Under the pieces are notes generated by a model. It was not told the DNA's origin. It was given only the letters and a program-made list of their open reading frames with translations, and searched no databases. Made by a program: the position numbers and the translations under genes. Source: Lacrimispora sphenoides (GTDB taxonomy: Bacteria; Bacillota; Clostridia; Lachnospirales; Lachnospiraceae). From it: a stretch of 64,000 bases of DNA. Positions within the stretch are counted from its first letter, which is position 1. Each line of letters opens with the position of its first letter. Location of the stretch: assembly GCF_900105215.1 (NCBI RefSeq), contig NZ_FOIP01000001.1, positions 1,448,001 to 1,512,000 of the forward strand, in the 5' to 3' direction. Positions 47,450-56,138 of this stretch are shown here, piece by piece.

Positions 47450-48538
47450 TTAATCCATGGATGTTTCCATGTGCTCACTGAACAGATTGGTGATCTCTAA
47501 TTTGTGTTCTGCTACCCAACCTTCATCATAGTTATCAAATAATTTAATCTCGCTTTGAGGTTTCATATAATCAGCCAGAGTGGCGTCTTTTCTCAGCGGT
47601 CTTACGGTCAGTGTGGAACCGACTGCATTCTGAATCTTTTCAGACAGCATATAATCTACAAATTTCTTTGCATTTTCCGGATGCTTGCAGTCTTTTAGAA
47701 TCTGTACGGATTCTCCGGGGAAAATGGCTCCTTCAACCGGGAATACAACTTCTACTGCGGCCCCTTCCTTAACATAGTTGGCAGCAGGATCTTCCCAGGT
47801 TAAGCCAACCACATATTCCCCTTCGGCCACGCCTTTATATACCTGGCTAGAGCTGTTGCACATCTTGCCGTCTAAGTTGGCGATAAACTTGTCTACATAG
47901 GCCCATGCTTCGTCTGAAAGGGGATCGCCGTCTTTGCCCATACCGTAAAGCATAGCCAGTAATGACTGGAATGCGGAACTGGAGTTTACAGGATCGCCAA
48001 ATGCAATTTTTCCTTTTAATTCAGGATTTAATAAATCCTCAAATCCATCGATCTTCATATCGCCTTTCAAGTCCTTGTTCACGATCATGACAGTTGGATC
48101 TGCAAATGCAGGGGTAAAGTAACCGGTGGTGTTTTTGAAAGCATCGATCATGTTGCTGTCTTCGGAAGATACATATTCCATGAACAGGTCTTTGGATGCG
48201 GATAACATGGTCTGGTCAGCGACCCAGAAGATATCGCCAAGTGGATTGGCTTTTTCTGACTGAGCTCTCTTTAACAGCTCTCCGGTTCCGGCGACGACCA
48301 CCTCGACTTTAATGCCGGTGTCTTTTTCAAATTCAGGAATCACGGCATTGTTTAAGGATTCGCCACGGGCTGTATAAACGACCAGAACAGGATCTTCCTC
48401 CCCTGTTGTCTGAGCGGCGGCTTCGGTTTTTCCGGTATCTGCCGCCGTGCTGTTATCTGCCGGTTTCCCGGAGCTGCAGCCGGTAGCTGCCAATGCCATG
48501 GCTAATAAGACTGCTGAAATTTTTACTGTTTTCTTCAT
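47450..48538 (-). CDS. AfuA/FbpA-like ABC binding lipoprotein
   Basis: The 362-residue protein has a signal peptide with lipobox ATGC (Cys21) and a Thr/Glu/Ala linker. A type 2 periplasmic-binding fold of the ferric-ion family follows (VVYTARGESLNNAVIPEFEK near residue 54, LTWEDPAANYV near 240). The start at 48538 has GGAGGAGAG nearby; an upstream in-frame ATG at 48568 is less well placed. I do not see the adjacent Tyr-Tyr iron ligands of FbpA/FutA. AfuA-like members are known to bind hexose phosphates, so an organic phosphate is as likely as iron. It is the first gene of the operon. Confidence 0.88.
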   Translation of the reverse strand: MKKTVKISAVLLAMALAATGCSSGKPADNSTAADTGKTEAAAQTTGEEDPVLVVYTARGESLNNAVIPEFEKDTGIKVEVVVAGTGELLKRAQSEKANPLGDIFWVADQTMLSASKDLFMEYVSSEDSNMIDAFKNTTGYFTPAFADPTVMIVNKDLKGDMKIDGFEDLLNPELKGKIAFGDPVNSSSAFQSLLAMLYGMGKDGDPLSDEAWAYVDKFIANLDGKMCNSSSQVYKGVAEGEYVVGLTWEDPAANYVKEGAAVEVVFPVEGAIFPGESVQILKDCKHPENAKKFVDYMLSEKIQNAVGSTLTVRPLRKDATLADYMKPQSEIKLFDNYDEGWVAEHKLEITNLFSEHMETSMD

Positions 48539-48587
48539 GTGATTCTCTCCTCCCTGTTGGTGTTTCACTGGTTTATCTGATAATTAC

Positions 48588-48616
48588 ATTTTAGCTGTGA
48601 GGGTCAGAAATGTAAA
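48588..48616 (-). promoter_or_regulatory. Promoter of the AfuABC-like operon
   Basis: On the minus strand, TTTACA (48611-48616) and TAAAAT (48588-48593) are separated by 17 bp. A 13-bp palindrome GTGTAAAATACAC at 48637-48649 lies about 20 bp upstream of the -35, a usual place for an activator site. Confidence 0.55.
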
Positions 48617-48636
48617 TCCGACAATATCACACAAAG

Positions 48637-48649
48637 GTGTAAAATACAC
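48637..48649. promoter_or_regulatory. Operator-like palindrome upstream of the AfuABC-like promoter
   Basis: GTGTA-AAA-TACAC is a perfect inverted repeat with 5-bp arms, close to position -55 of the predicted promoter. It is a candidate site for the YesN-type regulator. Confidence 0.4.
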
Positions 48650-48708
48650 AACTTATGTATGATTGTTGTTATTAATATAGGCTCTCTTTATGCGGGTTCG
48701 TAATCTGC

Positions 48709-48737
48709 TTGACTAGCTATATTATTTAGAGTAAGAT
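48709..48737 (+). promoter_or_regulatory. Probable promoter of the chemoreceptor gene
   Basis: TTGACT (48709-48714) and TAAGAT (48732-48737) have a 17-bp spacer. The leader to the GTG at 48839 is about 95 nt. Confidence 0.5.
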
Positions 48738-48838
48738 ATCTGCATAATTGACAAAATATGACATATTTTTAAAGCCAGGAAGTGTCATATGACTGTCTGC
48801 AAAATAACGCATTTACTAATCTTAAAGGAGATAAAAAC

Positions 48839-50404
48839 GTGAGCATTAAGAAACTTATATACAACATAATGGCCTGTCTCGCAATTCTAAGCATTTTAAG
48901 TACTGGCCTGATGTTTCTGTTTTTGGACCAAAACCAAAGCAACGGAACGATTGTAAATTATTGCGGTGTTGTAAGAGGTGCAACACAGCGCATTATGAAG
49001 CTTCATTTACTTGATCAGCCGGTGGAAGAGCAGATTGCTAAGGTAGAGAAGGCCATGGATGGAATCATCGCAGGCGACAAAGAGCTTGGGCTTCCAGTGC
49101 CAAGAGACAAAGAGCTGGTTTCACAGATGCAGGAGATCCGTACATATTGGAAAGAGCAGATCCTGCCCCTTTTAAATGATGGACAGAATGAAAAGCTGTT
49201 GGAAAACAGTGAGGAGCTTTTTAACAAAAGCAATGCCGCTGTTTCTCAGGCTGAAAAATACTCCGCCCAGGGAATTACAAAGCTTAAGGCTATAAGCGCC
49301 ATTACCCTGGTAATCAATCTGATCTCCATTTACTTAATTCTGATGATTATCCGCAGAAAGATCCTGATTCCGGTAAAAACCCTGGAAAATGGAATGGAGC
49401 GCTTGTCACAGGGAGATTTACAGAGCGAGATCGATTATACATCAACGAATGAACTGGGGATGCTGGCAAACAGCATGAGAACGTCCATAAACACGCTGTC
49501 CGACTATATTTCCCGCATTGGAGACTCCATGAAGCAGATGGAACAGGGGAATTTTGATTTGCTCTCCCAGCAGTATATTGGAGATTTTATCAATATCGGG
49601 CACTCCATTGAAACGTTTACCGCACAGATATCAGAGACTCTGGACCAGCTGCACCAGACCTCCGAGCAGGTATCTGCAGGCGCAGAGCATGTTGCGGCAA
49701 GTTCCCAGCTTCTGGCTGTGGGAGCTGCAGAGCAGAACGGCGCGATTGATGATCTGTCTCATGCCGTAGAAACCATTGTAACAAAAATAGATTATACTAC
49801 GGAAAACGCCAGTGTTTTTAATACCAAAGCCCAGACAATGGGTGTGAGCCTCGATGAGAGTGAGCAGCAGATGCGGCACCTGCTTCAGGCAATGGAAGGG
49901 ATCCAGAAAAATTCAGAGGAAATTATTAAGATTAACAAAACCATAGAGGACATTGCATTCCAAACCAATATCCTGGCATTAAATGCGGCTGTAGAAGCAG
50001 CAAGAGCAGGTGATGCAGGAAAGGGATTTGCCGTAGTGGCAGATGAAGTCAGGAATCTGGCGGCAAAGAGTGCGCTGGCGGCAAAAAACACTTCGGAACT
50101 TATAGACGTTTCTGTAAGATCGGTTGAAACGGGTAAGGATTTAACGGATTCCATGGCCACGATATTAAGCACTGTTTTAATGGATGCCAGAGAAATTGCA
50201 GCAGGCATCGGGGAGATCCAGTCAGCCTCTAAAGAGCAGAGCCTTTCTGTATCCCACATCACTGACAGTGTGGATAAGATTTCCGCAGTGGTACAATCCA
50301 ATTCAGCAACCGCTCAGGAGAGCGCCGCTGCAAGCGAAGAGCTGTCTGCGCAGGCAAAGGTACTCAGCGGTCTGGCAAATCAGTTTACCTTAAAGAGAAT
50401 GTGA
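48839..50404 (+). CDS. Methyl-accepting chemotaxis protein
   Basis: The 521-residue receptor has a first membrane helix (about 8-30) and an extracytoplasmic four-helix domain (about 31-160) containing [16 protein letters not shown], which resembles the PilJ/NarX-type input domain. A second membrane helix (about 165-185) and a HAMP domain follow. The signalling domain has the highly conserved hairpin tip ([20 protein letters not shown] near residue 375). The start is the GTG at 48839, 8 bases after AAAGGAG; a longer in-frame GTG at 48782 lacks a site. No chemotaxis genes lie nearby. The attractant is unknown. Confidence 0.93.
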   Translation: MSIKKLIYNIMACLAILSILSTGLMFLFLDQNQSNGTIVNYCGVVRGATQRIMKLHLLDQPVEEQIAKVEKAMDGIIAGDKELGLPVPRDKELVSQMQEIRTYWKEQILPLLNDGQNEKLLENSEELFNKSNAAVSQAEKYSAQGITKLKAISAITLVINLISIYLILMIIRRKILIPVKTLENGMERLSQGDLQSEIDYTSTNELGMLANSMRTSINTLSDYISRIGDSMKQMEQGNFDLLSQQYIGDFINIGHSIETFTAQISETLDQLHQTSEQVSAGAEHVAASSQLLAVGAAEQNGAIDDLSHAVETIVTKIDYTTENASVFNTKAQTMGVSLDESEQQMRHLLQAMEGIQKNSEEIIKINKTIEDIAFQTNILALNAAVEAARAGDAGKGFAVVADEVRNLAAKSALAAKNTSELIDVSVRSVETGKDLTDSMATILSTVLMDAREIAAGIGEIQSASKEQSLSVSHITDSVDKISAVVQSNSATAQESAAASEELSAQAKVLSGLANQFTLKRM

Positions 50405-50422
50405 TTGATAATTATAAAAAAA

Positions 50423-50459
50423 GGCGTCCTGCTGATCAACCAGCAGAACGTCATTTTTT
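50423..50459 (+). terminator. Chemoreceptor terminator
   Basis: A 12-bp stem with one mismatch (50423-50434 with 50441-50452) is followed by six T residues. Confidence 0.88.
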
Positions 50460-50487
50460 ATTGGGTTTACTTCGGTCATTAATTTAT

Positions 50488-50516
50488 TTGCAGTTTAAGG
50501 ATATACACGATATAAT
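50488..50516 (+). promoter_or_regulatory. Promoter of the MerR regulator gene
   Basis: TTGCAG (50488-50493) and TATAAT (50511-50516) are separated by 17 bp, with the ATG 21 bp after the -10. Confidence 0.65.
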
Positions 50517-50536
50517 TTCAATATAGAGGTGGTCGA

Positions 50537-51352
50537 ATGTTCAAAATAGGCGAGTTTTCTAAATTAACGCAAGTATCAATCCGCATGTTAAGGTATTACG
50601 ATGAAACAGGTCTGTTAACGCCTGCGGCAACCGATCGGTTCACCAATTACAGGTTATATGCTGCGGAGCAGATTCCCGCTTTGAATAAAATAATCTTCTT
50701 GCGGGATTTAGGTTTTAATGTTTCTGAAATTGCGATTGCCCTTAATTATTGGGAAGATGGGTTTATTGCAAAGCTGCTTGAAGATAAGCGCCTGGAAATC
50801 GAGAATGTAATTAAAGCAGAACAGGAGAAACTATCAAAAATTGAGTTGGCTAAGAATGATATTCTAAGAGAAAAGATGGCAATTAACTATAATGTTTCGA
50901 TTAAATCCATTCCCAGTTATCAGGTATTTTCTTTAAGACGCATTGTTACCGATTATTATGCAGAGGGGCAGTTGTGGAAAGAAATGTCGGCCTTTGCAGA
51001 TAAAAATAATATTCCTGTTTCGAGCGATACTTTTACCATATATCATGATATGGATTACAGAGAAAAGGATGTAGATATGGAAATATGTGCGCCTGTGGCC
51101 AGGATGGGGGAAAATACAAACGGGTTTGTGTTTCGTAATACGGACCCCGTTCCCAATATGGCTTGTACGATGGTCTGTGGACCTTTTGAAAATATTGCGG
51201 GGGCGTTTCTTGCTTTTGCAAGCTGGCTGCAGGAACATAACCAGTATAAAATGATCGGGCAAAGCAGGCAAATTGTTCACCGTGGGCCATGGAATGAGGA
51301 ATGCCCCGATAAATACCTGACTGAAATACAAATCCCGCTGGAAAGAATTTAG
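50537..51352 (+). CDS. MerR-family regulator with GyrI-like effector domain
   Basis: The 271-residue protein has a MerR helix-turn-helix at the start (FKIGEFSKLTQVSIRMLRYY, residues 2-21), then a dimerisation coiled coil (about 80-115). A GyrI-like/BmrR-type ligand domain (about 120-270) follows, ending ECPDKYLTEIQIPL. Such proteins sense organic or cationic compounds and activate promoters with an over-long spacer. Exactly that kind of promoter lies 47 bp downstream, in front of the trmO-like gene. The ribosome binding site AGAGGTGG is present. The effector is unknown. Confidence 0.92.
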   Translation: MFKIGEFSKLTQVSIRMLRYYDETGLLTPAATDRFTNYRLYAAEQIPALNKIIFLRDLGFNVSEIAIALNYWEDGFIAKLLEDKRLEIENVIKAEQEKLSKIELAKNDILREKMAINYNVSIKSIPSYQVFSLRRIVTDYYAEGQLWKEMSAFADKNNIPVSSDTFTIYHDMDYREKDVDMEICAPVARMGENTNGFVFRNTDPVPNMACTMVCGPFENIAGAFLAFASWLQEHNQYKMIGQSRQIVHRGPWNEECPDKYLTEIQIPLERI

Positions 51353-51353
51353 C

Positions 51354-51394
51354 AAAAAGCGTCTTGCAAAAATAATTGCATGACGCTTTTTTTT
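51354..51394 (+). terminator. MerR gene terminator
   Basis: AAAAAGCGTC (51354-51363) pairs with GACGCTTTTT (51382-51391), with a further inner GCA/TGC helix and an eight-T run. Confidence 0.9.
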
Positions 51395-51398
51395 CATA

Positions 51399-51429
51399 TT
51401 GACTCTCACATGATGTGAGGGTTTACATT
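51399..51429 (+). promoter_or_regulatory. MerR-type promoter with 19-bp spacer and operator
   Basis: TTGACT (51399-51404) and TACATT (51424-51429) are separated by 19 bp rather than 17. The spacer contains the perfect palindrome CTCACAT-G-ATGTGAG (51405-51419). This is the classic architecture of MerR-activated promoters, and a MerR gene lies just upstream. Confidence 0.8.
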
Positions 51430-51468
51430 GGATTTACAGTAAAATAAAAATAAATGGAGGAACTTACG

Positions 51469-51945
51469 ATGCAAAATTTTCATGTAACCCCTATTGGTAA
51501 AATCAATGTCAACAAAGATGGAATGTTCATTGAGCTTGAACCGAAGTATATTCCCGCCTTGCAGGCGTTAGATGGGTTCAGCCATCTTAGTGTTATTTGG
51601 TGGTTCAGTGACTTTGATAACGAGCAAATGAGGAATATCATTGAAACCCCGCAGCCTTATAAAAAATCTCCTGCAGTAATGGGTATATTCGCTACAAGAT
51701 CGCCTGTTCGCCCTAATCCGATTGCACTGTCAACCGCACAAGTTATTCATATAGATTATGAAACGGGCATTATTCAAATTGCTTATATTGATGCGAATGA
51801 TGGTACACCTGTACTTGATATAAAGCCATATACGCCGAGCCTGGATAGGGTGGAAACTCCCAGTGTACCGGATTGGTGCTGTCACTGGCCTATGAGTTTG
51901 GAGGAATCAGGAACCTTTCATTGGGAAGATGAATTTAACTTTTAA
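51469..51945 (+). CDS. trmO: TsaA/TrmO-like tRNA N6-methyltransferase family protein
   Basis: The 158-residue protein is a single TsaA/YaeB/TrmO domain: PIGKIN near the start, LDGFSHLSVIWWFSDFD near residue 42 and GIFATRSPVRPNPIALS near residue 70, the SAM-binding hallmark. A later segment reads DGTPVLDIKPYTPSLD. TrmO methylates t6A37 in threonine tRNA using S-adenosylmethionine. This copy lacks the C-terminal domain of E. coli TrmO, as many clostridial members do. The ATG at 51469 is used because TGGAGGAAC precedes it; the in-frame ATG at 51454 overlaps that site. Control by a MerR promoter suggests a stress-related or alternative role. Confidence 0.85.
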   Translation: MQNFHVTPIGKINVNKDGMFIELEPKYIPALQALDGFSHLSVIWWFSDFDNEQMRNIIETPQPYKKSPAVMGIFATRSPVRPNPIALSTAQVIHIDYETGIIQIAYIDANDGTPVLDIKPYTPSLDRVETPSVPDWCCHWPMSLEESGTFHWEDEFNF

Positions 51946-52073
51946 CCTAAAGCTGCAAATAGCACTACAAGATTGACATGGGCTGAATTTAGTATGCTCC
52001 AACGGCATCAAAATCACGTTCAAAGCAATTTCGGGACAATGAACGGGCGTAAAAGGACGGGGAGCAGAGCAAG

Positions 52074-52107
52074 AAAAAAGCCGCAGGATACCGGAATATC
52101 CTGCGGC
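52074..52107 (-). terminator. Terminator of the ten-gene minus-strand operon
   Basis: On the minus strand a perfect 11-bp stem GCCGCAGGATA/TATCCTGCGGC (52080-52090, 52097-52107) is followed by a T run (52074-52079). It lies 31 bases after the last stop. The bases 51946-52073 hold no gene. Confidence 0.9.
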
Positions 52108-52138
52108 AGATCTTAGAAGCTGATAATAGGTTTAAGCG

Positions 52139-52876
52139 TTACTTCGTTCCCTTGCACAACGCCCACTGAATTCCATCCAAAATCCAGAATAATGCTGCTC
52201 CTACCACCGACATGATGACAATGCCGCCGTACATCTGAACGTAGTTAATCCTGGACCATGCGTCCAGAATGTAGTAGCCCATTCCCCAACGGGTTCCATA
52301 AGCTTCTACTATTAAAAGGATGGCTAAGGATGTTCCTGTTCCAATCCGAATGCTGGTGAACAGCTCCGGCAGCACCGCAGGCAGGGTGATATCCTTTAAG
52401 ATACTTCGTTTGCGGGCGCCCGCGCTTATTGCCACATAATAAATTCCCTGATCAATATGCTCCGCCGCATCCCGGACAGCCACAATGATCTGGAATACCG
52501 TGGTCAGGACGATGATGAGAATTTTAGAGCCATTGCCAAGCCCTAAAAGCAGCATACAGACCGGAAGCAGCGCTGTTTTGGGAACCGGGTAGGAAAAGTA
52601 CACCAGAGGGTGAAGAACGCGGTTGGCGATGGCAGAGGAGGCCATAAGGATTCCAACAGGTACGCCGATGAGAAGGGCAAGGGTGAGGCCTGCCGCTACA
52701 CGGCCTAAGCTGGCTCCTATATGAAGCCAAAGCCCTCCGTTTATTACCTGGCTGAACTTGTAGTAGACCGTTAGCGGCCCTGGAAGCACGGAGGTGGACA
52801 GAAGGGCAGCGAGAAGGAACCAGAGTAAATTTACAAGTAAAAAGCCTTTTATAAAGACCCACATTTTTTTTCTCAT
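52139..52876 (-). CDS. SsuC/TauC-type ABC permease
   Basis: The 245-residue BPD_transp_1 permease has five or six helices. Its EAA-like loop AGARKRSILKDITLPAVLPEL lies near residue 152. It belongs to the nitrate/sulfonate/taurine/thiamine-precursor group. It overlaps the ATPase gene by four bases and is the last gene of the operon before the terminator. Its position behind ubiD, ubiA and ubiX suggests import of an aromatic precursor for the quinone made by those enzymes. That substrate is inference; the family alone covers many small organic acids and amines. Confidence 0.9.
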   Translation of the reverse strand: MRKKMWVFIKGFLLVNLLWFLLAALLSTSVLPGPLTVYYKFSQVINGGLWLHIGASLGRVAAGLTLALLIGVPVGILMASSAIANRVLHPLVYFSYPVPKTALLPVCMLLLGLGNGSKILIIVLTTVFQIIVAVRDAAEHIDQGIYYVAISAGARKRSILKDITLPAVLPELFTSIRIGTGTSLAILLIVEAYGTRWGMGYYILDAWSRINYVQMYGGIVIMSVVGAALFWILDGIQWALCKGTK

Positions 52877-53610
52877 ATCTCATCCGCCTTTATGATTTTC
52901 TCCGTGATCTGCTGTTCAAGCTCAGCATATGCTGCTTCTGAGGGACGTTTTACACCCTGCCATGGATTTTCACAGAAAAGATTGAAGCCGCCGCCCCGTT
53001 TCATAACTGCGATGTTATGGGCAAGGTAAAGGGCGTCTTCCACCCGATGGGTCACTATGACTGCAGTGGGCTTTTTTTCCTTCCAGATCCTCAGAAACAG
53101 TTCCCTCGCAGCCAGAGCCGCCGCAATATCCAGTGCAGCGAAAGGCTCGTCCATCAGGAGAAGCTCCGGATTCATAAGAAAGGCTCTTGCAAGAGCCACA
53201 CGCTGCGCCTGGCCGCCGCTTAATGTACCCGGATAACGTTCCAATAGCCCGTCAATCCCAAGCTCTTTGCACAGGCCGGAAAGCTGCATCTCCAGGTCAT
53301 GGGTATTTCCACGGATTTTGGCTGTAAACAGGCAGTTTTCCTTTACTGTCTTCCAGGGCAGCAGCCCATAGTTTTGAGGGATCAGCCCGATAGAACACGT
53401 TTTGGGGCCAAGCCCGTTACCATCCAGGGTGATGGAGCCCGTATAAGGCAGTATACCTGCCAGGGCGTGAACCATGGTGGATTTTCCGCAGCCGGAGGGA
53501 CCTGCAACAGCCAGGACCGTTCCGGTCTCCAGCTGCCAGGACACCTGGTCAATGACTTTATGCATCCCGCCTTTCCCATATGTGACAGAGATATCTTTTA
53601 CTTTCAGCAT
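52873..53610 (-). CDS. SsuB/TauB-type ABC ATPase
   Basis: The 245-residue ATPase has Walker A GPSGCGKST near residue 37, LSGGQAQR near 130 and Walker B LLLMDEPFAALD near 150, with the switch His in VTHRVEDAL near 187. It energises the permease encoded next, with which it overlaps by four bases. The ribosome binding site CGGAGGGAG is strong. The length is normal for the nitrate/sulfonate/taurine group. Confidence 0.92.
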   Translation of the reverse strand: MLKVKDISVTYGKGGMHKVIDQVSWQLETGTVLAVAGPSGCGKSTMVHALAGILPYTGSITLDGNGLGPKTCSIGLIPQNYGLLPWKTVKENCLFTAKIRGNTHDLEMQLSGLCKELGIDGLLERYPGTLSGGQAQRVALARAFLMNPELLLMDEPFAALDIAAALAARELFLRIWKEKKPTAVIVTHRVEDALYLAHNIAVMKRGGGFNLFCENPWQGVKRPSEAAYAELEQQITEKIIKADEI

Positions 53611-53637
53611 CTGGCTCCCTCCGTTCTTCTTAAGTCT

Positions 53638-54612
53638 CTATTTCAATTCTCCCATCAGTTGGTCAGGCTTTAAATCCGGGCTGCATAATCCCTTCTTAGC
53701 TGCCCATTCCACAGCTGCCTGTAAATCAGCCGCTTTTGGCAGTTCATTTTTCCTGTAGTCCGGCAGCTTAATATTTCCGGTGAGTTCTTCCGGATAGCCT
53801 GCCGCCTTGATGATCGTGGCTTCATACTCTTTTAACGGCGTTGTATTCAGATAATCAACCGCCTCATCGTATGCCTGATACATTTTTTTTATGGTATCGG
53901 ATTTTTCATCAATGGCTTTCTTCGTGAATGCAGATACGGCCGGATATAGTCCGTCGGTATTGGCACTTCCAAGAACTACCGCTCCATCCTTGATCGCCAG
54001 AGTGGAGAATGGTTCCGGCAGAAGAACCAGATCGATCTTGCCGTTTCGCAGCATTTCAAGCCTGTCTGGGATCCGCGGTACCACCTGCTTGTCCAAATAT
54101 GTATCATCTAACCCGGCATTCGTTAAAATATAATCCAGGGAGTACTCGATCAGCGTGTTTTCCGAGATTGCAATGCTTTTTCCCGCTGCGTTCTCCAGGG
54201 AAGTGATTCCAGTATCCTTTCCTGCCAGCAGCACATAATCTCCGTCAGTGCATCCGGTTGCTTTTACGTCCAGTCCCGCATTCTGATACATACACAGGCC
54301 GATGAAGTCCGTAAACACCCCATCTAATTCCCCTGCCTGAAGAGCAGCATCCCGGTCCTTTGCAGAAGAGAATACCTGCATATCCAACTGGACTCCGTAC
54401 TTTTTGTCAAGCCCCTGTTCCGTGATGATGGTAAGGGGGACAATATCGGAAGAATACATGACTCCCAAATGAACGGTGGTATCGACGGGTGCCTTCTCTT
54501 TGCCGGCGCATCCGCCCAGGATAACCGCCGCTGTACAGCCAAACAATGCCGCAAGAATTCCAGTGCGGCCTAATAAATAATGTTTCTTAGCACTTTTTTC
54601 TGATTTTTTCAT
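53638..54612 (-). CDS. NMT1/SsuA-like ABC binding lipoprotein
   Basis: The 324-residue protein carries a lipobox LGGC (Cys35) after a long signal peptide and the type 2 binding-protein fold of the NMT1/THI5/SsuA group. Examples are LGVMYSSDIVPLTIITEQGL near residue 47 and GELDGVFTDFIGL near 93. It is the extracellular receptor of the importer encoded by the next two genes. It begins 35 bases after ubiX in the same operon. The periplasmic-binding fold of this group is related to the naphthoate-pathway enzymes MqnA/MqnD, which makes a naphthoate-like ligand conceivable. The ligand is unproven. Confidence 0.9.
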   Translation of the reverse strand: MKKSEKSAKKHYLLGRTGILAALFGCTAAVILGGCAGKEKAPVDTTVHLGVMYSSDIVPLTIITEQGLDKKYGVQLDMQVFSSAKDRDAALQAGELDGVFTDFIGLCMYQNAGLDVKATGCTDGDYVLLAGKDTGITSLENAAGKSIAISENTLIEYSLDYILTNAGLDDTYLDKQVVPRIPDRLEMLRNGKIDLVLLPEPFSTLAIKDGAVVLGSANTDGLYPAVSAFTKKAIDEKSDTIKKMYQAYDEAVDYLNTTPLKEYEATIIKAAGYPEELTGNIKLPDYRKNELPKAADLQAAVEWAAKKGLCSPDLKPDQLMGELK

Positions 54613-54647
54613 AAATTCTCCTTTGGTTTACTCGTTCGCTTTATTTC

Positions 54648-55232
54648 TTATTCTTCTTCTTTCCATCTGGGGTACCGGCGATTTTCCACCCCCAGGCAAT
54701 CAAGTACCCGGCCGGCCATAAAATCCGCCATGTCGTCGAGGCATTTTGGCTTCTGGTAAAAGGCCGGCATAGCAGGTACGATAAATGCACCGCACTCTGC
54801 CAGAGTCAGCATATTTTTCAAATGAATCTGGGACAGGGGCGTTTCCCTGGGCATTAACACCAGAGGACGCCGCTGTTTTAACGCCACATCGGCAGCCCGG
54901 GTCATTAAATCCGGTGTAATTCCTGCCGCAATGTGGGCCAGCTTTGACATGGAGCATGGTGCGATAATCATTCCATCTGTCAGATGGGAACCGCTGGCTG
55001 CAGCGGAAAACAGATCGTTGTTATCTTCCAGGATAAGCTGATTTCTAAAGCGTTTCTTAAAATCATCAATCCATTCACCAGCTTCTCGTCCGGTTTCATA
55101 GGCCAAGACCTTTTCCCCTGTTCCCGTCAGGATGAGCCGTACTCTGGCTCCGCCTTCCAGCAGGGCTTCTACTGTCCGAAGGCCGTAAATGCTTCCGCTG
55201 GCGCCTGTAATTCCAACTACATATTGTTTCAT
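54648..55232 (-). CDS. ubiX: UbiX-type flavin prenyltransferase
   Basis: The 194-residue flavoprotein has GITGASGSIYGLRTVEALLE at residues 8-27, IAPCSMSKLAHIAAG near residue 91 and LMPRETPLSQIHLKNML near 121, all family hallmarks. It joins a dimethylallyl group to FMN to make prenyl-FMN, the cofactor required by UbiD decarboxylases. The partner UbiD is encoded two genes upstream in the same operon. The size equals the usual UbiX. It has its own ribosome binding site after a 27-base gap from ubiA. Confidence 0.95.
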   Translation of the reverse strand: MKQYVVGITGASGSIYGLRTVEALLEGGARVRLILTGTGEKVLAYETGREAGEWIDDFKKRFRNQLILEDNNDLFSAAASGSHLTDGMIIAPCSMSKLAHIAAGITPDLMTRAADVALKQRRPLVLMPRETPLSQIHLKNMLTLAECGAFIVPAMPAFYQKPKCLDDMADFMAGRVLDCLGVENRRYPRWKEEE

Positions 55233-55259
55233 AGTCTGTCTCTTTCCCTTTCCATTGCG

Positions 55260-56138
55260 TTATAAGTATACATCCAGAGTTCCGAAGACCAGAAGCACGA
55301 TACTGGTGATCTGGCTGATGCTGTAGGACGCAATATTGACATTTTCCAGATGATCCGGTGATACCAGCCGGTGCTGAATCACCATAAGAACCGCGATAAT
55401 CCCCAGGCCGGTTCCATAGAGCACACCAAACTGGGGATAGAGCAGTACTCCGGCAATACACAGGCAAAGCAGTGCAGCCACATGGAACAGGGTACTGATC
55501 CATAACCCGCCTCTCACGCCAAACTGCACAGGGATGGAATGGAGTCCGTTTGCCTTATCAAATTCATAATCCTGAGAGCCGTAGATAATATCGAATCCCG
55601 CAGTCCATAGGCAGTTGGCAGCACCAAAGAAAAGCGGTATCAGGGAAAACTTCCCCGTTACCGCCAGCCAGGCTCCTACGGGAGCGCAGGCGCATGTGAT
55701 ACCCAGAACCAGATGGCATGTCCAGGTGAATCGTTTCGTGTAGGAGTAGATTGTCATCAGGAACAAAGCCAGAGGGGAAAGGAAGAGACATAGCAGGTTT
55801 AAACGGGAGGCGCTGAACACCATAACCAGAAAGCAGGCTGCCACCAGGACCAGGGTTTCCTTTTTTCCGATCTGTCCCTTTGGAATCTGGCGGCTTGCTG
55901 TTCTGGGGTTTTTGGCGTCGATCCTGGCATCCACCACCCGGTTTAAGGCATTAGCACCTGTTCTGGCGCTTAAAAAGGCTACGGCAGCCCAGAATACGAC
56001 TTTTGGATCCGGCCGGCCGCTGGAAACAGCAAGCAGGGCCACTGCGGCAAAGGCCAGGGAAAAGATGGTATGGCTGAACATGACCAGCTTCCCGTATTCA
56101 TTTAATTTATTTACTATTTTTCCAATGATCGATCCCAT
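55260..56138 (-). CDS. UbiA-family polyprenyltransferase
   Basis: The 292-residue integral membrane enzyme has both Asp-rich motifs of the family: NRVVDARID near residue 68 (NxxxDxxxD) and GSQDYEFD near 187. It transfers a polyprenyl chain to an aromatic ring. The ATG at 56138 follows TGGAG and lies inside the end of ubiD (32-base overlap); a longer in-frame start at 56177 is less likely. Paired with UbiD and UbiX and a polyprenyl synthase, it probably acts as MenA, MqnP or DmkA does in quinone assembly. The aromatic acceptor is not evident. No menaquinone ring-building genes are in the window. Confidence 0.93.
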   Translation of the reverse strand: MGSIIGKIVNKLNEYGKLVMFSHTIFSLAFAAVALLAVSSGRPDPKVVFWAAVAFLSARTGANALNRVVDARIDAKNPRTASRQIPKGQIGKKETLVLVAACFLVMVFSASRLNLLCLFLSPLALFLMTIYSYTKRFTWTCHLVLGITCACAPVGAWLAVTGKFSLIPLFFGAANCLWTAGFDIIYGSQDYEFDKANGLHSIPVQFGVRGGLWISTLFHVAALLCLCIAGVLLYPQFGVLYGTGLGIIAVLMVIQHRLVSPDHLENVNIASYSISQITSIVLLVFGTLDVYL

